A DNA stretch of 5,532 nt from Kiritimatiellia bacterium (GTDB lineage: Bacteria > Verrucomicrobiota > Kiritimatiellia > RFP12 > UBA1067), in assembly GCA_017547265.1 (NCBI GenBank), contig JAFYQC010000034.1:1-5532 (forward strand). Reading direction: 5' to 3'. Below the pieces are notes generated by a model that did no database searches, was not told the DNA's origin, and worked only from the letters and a program-made list of their open reading frames with translations. Both the position numbers and the translations under genes were made by a program. This document shows, in pieces, positions 1 through 5,251 of the stretch; within the stretch, counting starts at the first letter, position 1, and each line of letters opens with the position of its first letter.

Positions 1-1563
1 AAGGGCGCAGCGCTGAGGGCTGGGTTCGACGCGTCGACTGGCGAGTACGTGATGCTGCTTGACGGCGATCTCGACATAAACCCGAAGCAGACGCCGTGGT
101 TCTTCGAGGCGATGGTCGAGAAGGGCGCAGACATCGTGATTGGCTCGAAGCGCCACAAGAGAAGCGTCGTGCAGTATCCGTGGCACCGCCGTTTCGTAAG
201 CTGGGTCTACTTCACGCTCGTCAGGATCTTCGTGGGGCTTCCGATAACCGACACGCAGACTGGCATGAAGCTCTTTCGCCGCGAAGTGCTTGGCGAATCG
301 CTCGGCCGTATGCTTGTCAAGACGTATGCGTTCGACTTGGAGCTTCTCGCCATCGCCCACCAGCGTGGAGCGAAGATCGCCGAGGCGCCTGTAGTGATTC
401 GCTTCGGCAACAAGTTCGGCGCGCTAAAGGCAAACACGGTAAAGACAATGGCGCTCGACTCGCTCGCAGTCTTCTACCGCTTGCGCGTCCTTCGCTACTA
501 CGCGAAGGCCGAGGTTCCGCCGAAGCTCGACCACGATCCGCTCGTCTCGGTGGTGATCGCCTGCCCGCGCCGCAGCTGGATGCTTGACGAGTGTCTTGCA
601 GCGCTCGGGAACCAGTCGTATCGCAATTTCGAGGTGATAGTGCTGCCGGATGGAATGGACGGGAGCTCGGGCGCTCCCGCACCCATGCCCAAGGACGTTA
701 AGCTCTCCGTTGTCCCTACCGGCAAGGTAAGGCCGGCGGAGAAGAGGAATCTCGGCATCAAGGCGGCGAAGGGCGAGATCATTGCGTTCATCGACGACGA
801 TGCCTATCCCGATGCGCACTGGCTTGAATACGCAGTTCGCTATTTTGGAGACGAGACGATTGGCGCCGTCGGAGGGCCTGGCGTGACGCCGCCTGGCGAC
901 TCGTTCCTCGCGCGCATGGGCGGGCGCGTCTACGACAATCTGCTCGTTTCGGGCAACTACCGCTACCGCTACAAGGCGGGCGGCGTGAGGCGCGACGTTG
1001 ACGACTATCCGAGCTGCAACCTCTTTGTCAGGAAGTCGCTTCTCGATTCCTTCGGCGGCTATCGCACCGACTTCTGGCCGGGCGAGGACACTCTTCTCTG
1101 TAAGGACATCGTCGACGCCGGCAAGCGCATAGTATACGACCCCTGGGTAGTCGTGTGCCACCACCGCCGTCCTCTTTTCGGGGCGCATCTGAGGCAGCTT
1201 GGCCGCTACGCGTTTCACCGCGGCTATTTCTGCAAGCGCTATCCGTCCAATTCGCTTCGGCTTTCGTATTTCATTCCGACGCTTTTCGTCGCGTATCTCT
1301 TTATCTGGGCGATTCTCGTCGCGATCCCGCAGCCGGACATTATGTCGGTAGAGCTCTTCTGCATCTGGCAGGGGCTTATCTCGATGCCGATGCTCACGTA
1401 CATTCTTCTTGTCTTGCTGACTTCCTTCTCGCTCAATCCCGCGGTTTGGATCATAACGCTCTGCGGCGTTCTTGCCACGCATGTGACTTACGGTGTCCGC
1501 TTCCTTGGCGGGCTTCTTGCGAAAAAAGCCCCCTGCGAGTTCATCGGCAAAGATCACGCCTGA
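1..1563 (+). CDS. Tandem two-domain family-2 glycosyltransferase with C-terminal membrane helices (5' end missing)
   Basis: The reading frame is open from the first base and ends at TGA 1561-1563, so the N-terminus lies outside the window; 520 residues are visible. Residues about 1-165 resemble the later half of a polyprenol-phosphate sugar transferase (DPM/GtrB-like GT2): the run GEYVMLLDGDLDINP (metal/nucleotide-binding acidic cluster at D21-D25), then IGSKR and DTQTGMKLF. A second GT2 domain begins near residue 181 with LVSVVIACP. It carries AEKRNLGIKAAKGE, the acidic triad D265-D267, G361-E-D-T, and a CHHRRP/GRYAFHRGYF region typical of the acceptor side. Three hydrophobic segments (about 424-442, 450-475, 481-503) follow. 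By family knowledge it transfers sugars from nucleotide-sugar donors to a lipid or polysaccharide acceptor at the inner membrane. The exact donor and acceptor cannot be read. A fusion of two GT2 modules is what is seen; division of labour between them is inference. No T-run terminator lies just after the stop. Confidence 0.9.
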   Translation, partial: KGAALRAGFDASTGEYVMLLDGDLDINPKQTPWFFEAMVEKGADIVIGSKRHKRSVVQYPWHRRFVSWVYFTLVRIFVGLPITDTQTGMKLFRREVLGESLGRMLVKTYAFDLELLAIAHQRGAKIAEAPVVIRFGNKFGALKANTVKTMALDSLAVFYRLRVLRYYAKAEVPPKLDHDPLVSVVIACPRRSWMLDECLAALGNQSYRNFEVIVLPDGMDGSSGAPAPMPKDVKLSVVPTGKVRPAEKRNLGIKAAKGEIIAFIDDDAYPDAHWLEYAVRYFGDETIGAVGGPGVTPPGDSFLARMGGRVYDNLLVSGNYRYRYKAGGVRRDVDDYPSCNLFVRKSLLDSFGGYRTDFWPGEDTLLCKDIVDAGKRIVYDPWVVVCHHRRPLFGAHLRQLGRYAFHRGYFCKRYPSNSLRLSYFIPTLFVAYLFIWAILVAIPQPDIMSVELFCIWQGLISMPMLTYILLVLLTSFSLNPAVWIITLCGVLATHVTYGVRFLGGLLAKKAPCEFIGKDHA

Positions 1564-1870
1564 TATTTGCGGCGTGCGCGGTTACGGCTTAGTCCGTTAA
1601 AAATCGCCGCGCCGCCCGATGGTGAGGCCTTCGCCCGACCTGCTCGCCCGACCCGCAGTTTGCGGGCACCCCACCAGCATGATTTTGACGCGCGCGCCTT
1701 CACGCGCGCCCTTTACGCCGCCGGTCAAAATCACGCCGGGCCCGCAAACGTGCTCTCGGGCGCCAGTCGGCTCTCCGGCCTCTGCGCTTCGCTTCGACCA
1801 TCGGTCGGCGCGGCGACAGCCTTGCGGCTGAAAACAAAAATGCAAGCCGCCAAAACATCCACGGTGAGTC
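1564..1870. other. Structured intergenic stretch without a credible gene
   Basis: No convincing gene lies here. Reading frames crossing it are rich in Arg/Ala/Pro, start at weak codons without ribosome sites, and match no family I know. The sequence is dense in self-complementary arms instead. An inverted pair (1569-1574 with 1605-1610) surrounds a smaller imperfect hairpin just after the glycosyltransferase stop. A perfect 10-base direct repeat, TCGCCCGACC, occurs at 1631-1640 and 1644-1653. Short perfect hairpins lie at 1652-1666 (6 bp), 1795-1807 (5 bp) and 1817-1830 (5 bp). A larger nested structure (1658-1749) is listed separately. The stretch could be a dispersed repeat unit, a structured RNA, or a decayed element; nothing in the sequence decides the strand. 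Confidence 0.6.
1658..1749. other. Nested long-range stem-loop, possible structured RNA or repeat element
   Basis: Three perfect stems nest inside each other. The outer stem is GTTTGCGGGC (1658-1667) with GCCCGCAAAC (1740-1749), 10 bp. The middle stem is TGATTTTGAC (1680-1689) with GTCAAAATCA (1724-1733), 10 bp. The inner hairpin is GCGCGCG (1690-1696) with CGCGCGC (1703-1709), 7 bp around a 6-base loop. The outer left arm can alternatively fold into a local 6-bp hairpin (1652-1657 with 1661-1666), so two competing folds exist. No riboswitch or known RNA family consensus is recognised. It might be a REP/BIME-like palindromic unit or a non-coding RNA; the pairing is seen, the function is not. 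Confidence 0.45.
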
Positions 1871-1914
1871 CGCGCTTGGCACCCTCGGGAGCTGGGGCAA
1901 GGCGCGTTTTTCTT
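1871..1914 (+). terminator. Intrinsic-terminator-like hairpin upstream of the zinc-ribbon promoter
   Basis: The left arm CGCGCTTG (1871-1878) pairs with CAAGGCGCG (1898-1906), leaving one bulged G. A further CCC/GGG pairing (1882-1884 with 1894-1896) is possible inside. The right arm runs directly into five T residues (1907-1911) and then CTT. This is the standard form of a Rho-independent terminator for + strand transcription. It lies about 310 bases after the glycosyltransferase stop and about 70 bases before the next promoter, so it would separate the two transcription units. Its right arm and T-run are also the start of the repeat at 1901. Confidence 0.55.
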
Positions 1915-1964
1915 CGTAGCATCTGCGCTCGCCGATGTCCCATCGGCTCGCTTAACCTTGTCCG
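1901..1964 (+). repeat. Imperfect inverted repeat, copy 1 (facing the zinc-ribbon gene)
   Basis: The 56-base core 1901-1956 matches the reverse complement of 2464-2519 at 45 of 56 positions without gaps. Conserved blocks are GGCGCGTTTT, CTTCGTAG, TGCGCTCGCCGA and CTCGCTTAAC. Differences cluster in the middle (1936-1942), where this copy forms a perfect 7-bp hairpin (GCCGATG 1931-1937 with CATCGGC 1941-1947, loop TCC). Similarity continues weakly past the core (CTTGT, CCG) with 2-base gaps, to 1964. A dispersed intergenic repeat family is the simplest explanation. Confidence 0.75.
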
Positions 1965-1983
1965 CGGCGAATCTTCCGCGTGG

Positions 1984-2013
1984 TTGATTTTAGTGCGGCA
2001 TGTTCGCTATAAT
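1984..2013 (+). promoter_or_regulatory. Sigma-70 type promoter for the zinc-ribbon gene
   Basis: A -35 hexamer TTGATT (1984-1989) and a perfect -10 TATAAT (2008-2013) are separated by 18 bases. Transcription would begin near 2020, giving a leader of roughly 90 bases before the start codon at 2109. The promoter lies between the two inverted repeat copies, so it travels with the gene if that block is a unit. A 5-bp hairpin (1963-1967 with 1976-1980) sits just upstream; no operator is recognised. Confidence 0.7.
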
Positions 2014-2079
2014 ATTCCCCAAAACCGTTGCTACTGCGGAAAGTGGCAGAAGGCAACGAAATGTAAAAAGAGAAACGCA

Positions 2080-2099
2080 AAAGGGGTGTTTCCCCATTT
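2080..2099 (+). promoter_or_regulatory. Small hairpin in the leader of the zinc-ribbon gene
   Basis: GGGG (2083-2086) pairs with CCCC (2092-2095) around a TGTTT loop, and AAA/TTT pairs extend the stem past one bulged A. It ends 9 bases before the start codon. The leader between this hairpin and the ATG has no clear Shine-Dalgarno sequence, so the hairpin could influence ribosome access. That role is inference. Confidence 0.35.
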
Positions 2100-2108
2100 G
2101 ATTGAGTT

Positions 2109-2447
2109 ATGATTTTCAAATGTCCATATTGTGGAAAAGAGAATGAGCTTATAATGTTGCTCATGCGCCGCGGAGAGCCGCGTTCAAAGACATGCAAGGG
2201 CTGCGGCAAGCAATTCTTCGTGCGGTATACTGCACAAAAGGCCGAGGATTTCTGGGCCGAGCATTTTGCCAGATCGGGGCGCATGAGTCTGGAGTCGCGA
2301 ATCCTTCTTGTATTCTTTCTGGCTCTTGGCCTCGCGTTGGTTGGTTTGATCGTCTATGCGCGGGTGAATAACCGAACGATTAGCGATCCCGAGAAAGCGA
2401 TCAGGAGCATGGGCTACACGAAAGGCCCCGACGGCATTTACCGATAG
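2109..2447 (+). CDS. Small zinc-ribbon protein with one membrane helix, function unknown
   Basis: The 112-residue product starts with a probable zinc ribbon: C5-x2-C8 and C29-x2-C32, each in a CxxCGK-like knuckle. A charged linker follows, then one strongly hydrophobic helix (about residues 65-84) and a short basic tail ending AIRSMGYTKGPDGIYR. ATG 2109 is chosen because an in-frame TGA lies at 2103-2105 and any later start would lose the first cysteine pair. No good ribosome site is visible. TAG is followed directly by TGA, a double stop. The gene has its own promoter and is about 52% GC by my count; its first 52 bases are only about 31% GC, much lower than the neighbouring genes. Inward-facing inverted repeats bracket it. 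Such proteins are usually annotated as hypothetical zinc-ribbon membrane proteins; no reaction or partner can be assigned. Confidence 0.8.
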   Translation: MIFKCPYCGKENELIMLLMRRGEPRSKTCKGCGKQFFVRYTAQKAEDFWAEHFARSGRMSLESRILLVFFLALGLALVGLIVYARVNNRTISDPEKAIRSMGYTKGPDGIYR

Positions 2448-2451
2448 TGAA

Positions 2452-2519
2452 CGGTCACAAGTAGTTAAGCGAGACGACGATGAGTCGGCGAGCGCAAAGA
2501 CTACGAAGGAAAACGCGCC
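2452..2519 (-). repeat. Imperfect inverted repeat, copy 2 (facing back toward the zinc-ribbon gene)
   Basis: Read on the minus strand, 2519-2464 matches copy 1 (1901-1956) at 45 of 56 positions. Gapped similarity continues to 2452, only 4 bases past the TAG of the zinc-ribbon gene. On its own strand it also begins with GGCGCGTTTT. A complementary GCGCC lies upstream (plus-strand 2541-2545 with 2515-2519), so it too may form a terminator-like structure, here acting on minus-strand transcripts. The central hairpin is weaker than in copy 1 (4-bp stem). It has no obvious flanking target duplication with copy 1. Confidence 0.75.
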
Positions 2520-2540
2520 ATAGAGGAAGGTCGGGCTAAC

Positions 2541-2643
2541 GGCGCATGTGTGAGGAATGAGCGCAGGGGAACGGCAAGACTACATGCGCCTGTCGCGAAG
2601 CGATCAGGTTGCCCGAGGCCGAAGGCCGAGCACGGTTGCCCGA
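2541..2643. other. Hairpin cluster with a 10-base direct repeat
   Basis: This gene-free stretch holds a perfect 9-bp inverted pair (GGCGCATGT 2541-2549 with ACATGCGCC 2582-2590). Next comes a compact hairpin at 2589-2608, with an 8-bp stem, one bulged T and a GAA loop; the two share CC at 2589-2590, so they cannot both form completely. GGCC-GAA-GGCC follows at 2617-2627. GGTTGCCCGA occurs exactly twice, at 2607-2616 and 2634-2643, a period of 27 bases, flanking that last hairpin. Minus-strand open frames crossing it show no protein family resemblance. It looks like a structured repeat or RNA; no known family is recognised. Confidence 0.45.
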
Positions 2644-2692
2644 AACAAAGCCGCACGTTGGAAGGCAAATCTGCGCAGTAAATCGTGGAGTG

Positions 2693-2714
2693 GCGCCTTG
2701 GGGCGCGTTTTTTT
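2693..2714 (+). terminator. Short terminator-like hairpin abutting the exchanger promoter
   Basis: GCGCC (2693-2697) pairs with GGCGC (2702-2706) around a TTGG loop; one G and seven T residues (2708-2714) follow. The stem is only 5 bp but entirely G-C. It would stop transcripts arriving from the zinc-ribbon side just before the exchanger promoter starts. The motif GGCGCG plus T-run is shared with the 1901 and 2519 repeat ends. Confidence 0.5.
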
Positions 2715-2722
2715 GGTATAAT
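2714..2722 (+). promoter_or_regulatory. Extended -10 promoter for a leaderless transcript
   Basis: TGG immediately precedes a perfect TATAAT (2717-2722), which fits the extended -10 pattern TGn-TATAAT. No good -35 hexamer is found 16-18 bases upstream, which an extended -10 can tolerate. The ATG at 2730 is 7 bases past the -10 box, about where transcription should begin, so the message would have little or no 5' leader. Confidence 0.7.
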
Positions 2723-2729
2723 AGACGCA

Positions 2730-3731
2730 ATGTATTCTGACATACCGCTTTGGCTCTCGATTGTGATGATCGTCGGGGGGCTTGTTGCCCTCGCATGGTC
2801 GAGCGGCGTGTTTGTAGACGGCGCGGCTCAAGTGGCCAAGGCGCTCGGCATTTCTCCGTTCGTAGTGGGCATGGTCGTCATCGGTTTCGGAACGAGCGCC
2901 CCCGAGCTTTGTGTAAGCGCCTTGTCGGGACTTTCCGGGCATGCCAACCTCTCGCTCGGCAATGCCTACGGCAGCTGCATCTTCAATGTCGCGGTGATTC
3001 TCGGCGTCTCGGCTTTCATCTGCCCGCTTGTCGCTCGACCTACGACAACGCTTGTCGCGGGGCCTGGGCTTGTCGCCATATCGCTCTTTTCTATGTTTGT
3101 TCTCCGCGATGGCCGTTGCACGCGCCTCGACGCTGGAATCCTCCTCGTCGCCTTTCTCGTCCTTTTGCCGCTCTACTGCTGGTTCGACCAGCGCACGAAG
3201 GGCGCGGCGGCGGAGAGCGCCGCTTCCTCGTCGGAAACGGACAAGAAGGGCCTTCCGCTCGCCGTCGTCAAGGTGCTTGTCGGGCTTGCCGTTCTCGTCG
3301 GCTCGTCGCATATCCTCGTGTGGGGGTCTGTCGATCTCGCCAAGACGCTTGGTGTTTCCGACCTGATGATCGGGCTCACGATCGTCGCCGTGGGCACTTC
3401 GCTTCCGGAGCTCGCGAGCGCTATTGCCTCTGCGCGTCGCGGCGAGCACGAGTTTGTGCTCGGCAACATAATCGGCTCAAACCTGTTCAACATGCTCGCG
3501 GTCGTGGGGCTCGCCTGCGTCATCTCGCCTGTTGACGAATTCTCTCCCTATGTTCTCAGGCGCGATCTTCCGCTCAATGCGCTGCTTTCTCTTTCCATTC
3601 TTGTCTTTGGCTTCAACTGCAGGAACCCGAGGGAGCCCGGGAGGATTCGCCGCCGCGAGGCCGCGGTCTGGCTTCTCGTCTTTGTCGGATACTCCGTAGT
3701 GATGTTCCTCCAGGAGACGGGCAGGCTGTAG
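2730..3731 (+). CDS. CaCA-family sodium/calcium exchanger-like protein, YrbG type
   Basis: The 333-residue membrane protein has the two inverted alpha-repeats that define cation/Ca2+ antiporters. Alpha-1 has GTSAPE (54-59, with E59) and GNAYGSCIFN (77-86). Alpha-2 has GTSLPE (222-227, with E227) and GNIIGSNLFN (245-254). A hydrophilic Ser/Ala/Lys loop (about 154-174) separates the halves, as expected for a 10-helix protein; length fits YrbG (about 325). Family members exchange Ca2+ for Na+ or H+ across the inner membrane. Alpha-1 has C83 where the usual GSN motif has Asn. Asn254 stands where, from memory of the archaeal NCX structure, an Asp (D240) helps bind ions, so the transported ion is uncertain. 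ATG 2730 is preferred over GTG 2685, because the longer form would translate through the terminator hairpin and the -10 box. Probably first gene of an operon with cmk, 27 bases downstream. Confidence 0.9.
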   Translation: MYSDIPLWLSIVMIVGGLVALAWSSGVFVDGAAQVAKALGISPFVVGMVVIGFGTSAPELCVSALSGLSGHANLSLGNAYGSCIFNVAVILGVSAFICPLVARPTTTLVAGPGLVAISLFSMFVLRDGRCTRLDAGILLVAFLVLLPLYCWFDQRTKGAAAESAASSSETDKKGLPLAVVKVLVGLAVLVGSSHILVWGSVDLAKTLGVSDLMIGLTIVAVGTSLPELASAIASARRGEHEFVLGNIIGSNLFNMLAVVGLACVISPVDEFSPYVLRRDLPLNALLSLSILVFGFNCRNPREPGRIRRREAAVWLLVFVGYSVVMFLQETGRL

Positions 3732-3748
3732 AAAAACGATTTAACGAC

Positions 3749-3752
3749 AGGA
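3749..3752 (+). promoter_or_regulatory. Shine-Dalgarno site for cmk
   Basis: AGGA sits 6 bases before ATG 3759 in the 27-base gap after the exchanger stop. It supports that start and translation from a shared message. Confidence 0.6.
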
Positions 3753-3758
3753 CATACC

Positions 3759-4430
3759 ATGGCAAGAGTTATCGCAATAGACGGACCGAGCGGCGCTGGG
3801 AAGAGCTCTGTGTCGCGCATCGTCGGCAAGAAGCTTGGCTTCCTCCATGTCGACTCGGGTGCACTCTACCGCATCATGACGTGGCAGGCGCTCGTCAAGA
3901 AGGTCGATACCGACAACCCCGAAGCGGTCGCGGCCTTTGCGCCGACTGTCGATATCGAATGCCGTCCCGAGAACGGTGCAATTGCCTACTATGTCGGCGG
4001 CGAGCTGCCGGGCGAGCGCATCCGCACGCCCGAGATCAACGCCCATGCCTCGCAGGTCGCGACCGTGAAGGCCGTTCGCGACAAAATCACCGCGCTCCTG
4101 CGCGATATGACGCGCTTCGGCGATCTTGTAGTCGAAGGCCGAGACATCACTACCGCTGTTTTCCCCGATTCTCCCGCTCGCTTCTACCTCACGGCGTCTG
4201 CCGAGGCGCGCGCCATGCGTCGCCAGAAGGAGGAGGTCGAAAAGGGGATCGCCAACCAGTCTGCGGAGACTGTCAAGGCGTCGCTCCTTGCGCGCGACGC
4301 AATAGACTCCACGAGAAGATACGCTCCGCTCAGGAAGGCGGATGGTGCAATTGAAATCGACTCTTCCGACCTGACGCTTGAGCAGGTGGTCGATATCGTT
4401 CTGGAGAAGATACATGAGACTTTCGATTAA
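3759..4430 (+). CDS. cmk: Cytidylate kinase (CMP/dCMP kinase)
   Basis: Transfers a phosphate from ATP to CMP or dCMP in the cytoplasm (EC 2.7.4.25), for pyrimidine nucleotide recycling. The 223-residue length is normal for bacterial Cmk. Visible motifs in order: P-loop GPSGAGKS (9-16), DSGALYR (32-38), IRTPEI (88-93) in the CMP-binding domain, VVEGRDI (124-130), FYLTASAEARAMRR (142-155), the lid signature R179-D-x-x-D183-S-x-R186, and IDSS (200-203) near the C-terminus. The usual GRDIGT reads GRDITT here, a mild variation. In many bacteria cmk lies next to rpsA; here it sits between an ion exchanger and an ABC permease, with which it overlaps by 17 bases, so coupled translation is likely. Assignment is secure. 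Confidence 0.97.
   Translation: MARVIAIDGPSGAGKSSVSRIVGKKLGFLHVDSGALYRIMTWQALVKKVDTDNPEAVAAFAPTVDIECRPENGAIAYYVGGELPGERIRTPEINAHASQVATVKAVRDKITALLRDMTRFGDLVVEGRDITTAVFPDSPARFYLTASAEARAMRRQKEEVEKGIANQSAETVKASLLARDAIDSTRRYAPLRKADGAIEIDSSDLTLEQVVDIVLEKIHETFD
4403..4406 (+). promoter_or_regulatory. Shine-Dalgarno site fixing the permease start
   Basis: GGAG lies 7 bases before ATG 4414, inside the end of cmk. It favours ATG 4414 over the in-frame TTG at 4378, which has no comparable site and would add 12 charged or aromatic residues before the first membrane helix. Confidence 0.7.
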
Positions 4431-5247
4431 GATCTGCCTTATCGTCCTCGCCGCGTATTTCGCAGCCGCCGTCTACGGCGAGGTGCAGTATCGCGTCGCT
4501 CTTGCGCGCGACGTGACGCCTGCCTACAACGTCGTGAACACCAAGGAGCGCTACCAGCCGCCGTCGGCCGAACATTGGCTCGGCACCGACAACCTCGGGC
4601 GCGACGTGGGGCTTCGGCTCGTGCAGGGCACGCGCATCGCGTTCCACGTCGGCATCATGACATCTCTCATCGCGATTCCGCTCGGCGTGTTCCTTGGACT
4701 TCTCGGCGGCTACTTCGGCGGGAAGGTCGACTCGGTAGTCGTTTGGCTATGCGCGACCGTCGCATCGATGCCGGGACTTCTTTTCATCCTTGCGATCTCG
4801 CTCGTCGTCGGACAGGGGCTGCTAGGCCTATACCTTGGCATCGGCTTTACGACGTGGGTCGGCGTATGCCGAACGATTCGCGCCGAGGTGATGAAGCACC
4901 GCGACCGCGCATACGTCCAGGCGGCGAAGGTGCTTGGCTACTCGCATCTCAGGATAATGTTCCGGCATATCCTGCCGAACGTCGCGCACATCGTCCTCAT
5001 CCAGTTCTCGATACGCTTCCCGTCGGCCGTCGCGACCGAGGTGTTCATTTCGTTCCTCGGCATAGGCGTGCAGGGCGAGCCGTCGTGGGGAGTCATGATC
5101 AACAACGCGCGTGCGCGGCTTTGGCAGGGAGTCTGGTGGGAGATGACTTTCACGACGCTTGCGATCTTCGTGCTCGTTCTCGTCTTCAACCATCTTGCGG
5201 ACTGTCTGCGCGACCGTCTTGACCCTGCGCTTCGCAGTGAAAGGTGA
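4414..5247 (+). CDS. ABC transporter permease, OppC/DppC family
   Basis: The 277-residue inner-membrane protein is one of the two permeases of a peptide/nickel-type ABC importer (binding-protein-dependent family 1). It has an N-terminal helix (5-22) and a periplasmic stretch ending in the family hallmark HWLGTDNLGRDV (54-65). Further helices lie from about 76 onward. The cytoplasmic EAA loop (158-189, with AAKVLG at 170-175 and LPN at 187-189) docks the ATPase. A FLGIGVQ...PSWGVMI block and a last helix (about 247-265) follow. Substrate cannot be told from the permease; oligopeptides or dipeptides are typical. The OppB/DppB partner, ATPases and binding protein are not in this window. An OppB-like gene directly upstream would be usual, but cmk lies there instead. 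It overlaps cmk by 17 bases, and the next gene starts 4 bases later, so all are probably co-transcribed. Confidence 0.93.
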   Translation: MRLSIKICLIVLAAYFAAAVYGEVQYRVALARDVTPAYNVVNTKERYQPPSAEHWLGTDNLGRDVGLRLVQGTRIAFHVGIMTSLIAIPLGVFLGLLGGYFGGKVDSVVVWLCATVASMPGLLFILAISLVVGQGLLGLYLGIGFTTWVGVCRTIRAEVMKHRDRAYVQAAKVLGYSHLRIMFRHILPNVAHIVLIQFSIRFPSAVATEVFISFLGIGVQGEPSWGVMINNARARLWQGVWWEMTFTTLAIFVLVLVFNHLADCLRDRLDPALRSER

Positions 5248-5251
5248 CAAC

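Noticed and set aside
1817..1830. 5-bp hairpin followed by an A-rich run as a possible terminator
   Set aside because: There is no T-run after it on the plus strand, and on the minus strand the bases following the hairpin are GC-rich.
1597..1845. An 82-codon minus-strand open frame over the nested stem-loop
   Set aside because: Starts at TTG without a ribosome site and simply translates the inverted-repeat arms; the sequence constraint visible is pairing, not coding.
1567..2112. A 181-codon plus-strand open frame filling the spacer before the zinc-ribbon gene
   Set aside because: Arg/Ala/Pro-rich low-information protein that runs through the terminator, repeat, promoter and leader; no ribosome site and no family resemblance. 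Better explained as chance in GC-rich DNA.
1950..2470. GCTTAAC (1950-1956) and GTTAAGC (2464-2470) fit integron attC core consensus (RYYYAAC/GTTRRRY)
   Set aside because: In attC sites the two cores lie roughly 50-120 bases apart around a foldable arm; here they are the inner ends of the inverted repeats, over 500 bases apart with a gene between. No integrase or cassette array is seen.
2604..3449. A 281-codon minus-strand open frame opposite the exchanger gene
   Set aside because: Highly charged composition typical of an antisense shadow of a GC-rich membrane-protein gene; the plus strand carries unmistakable CaCA motifs.
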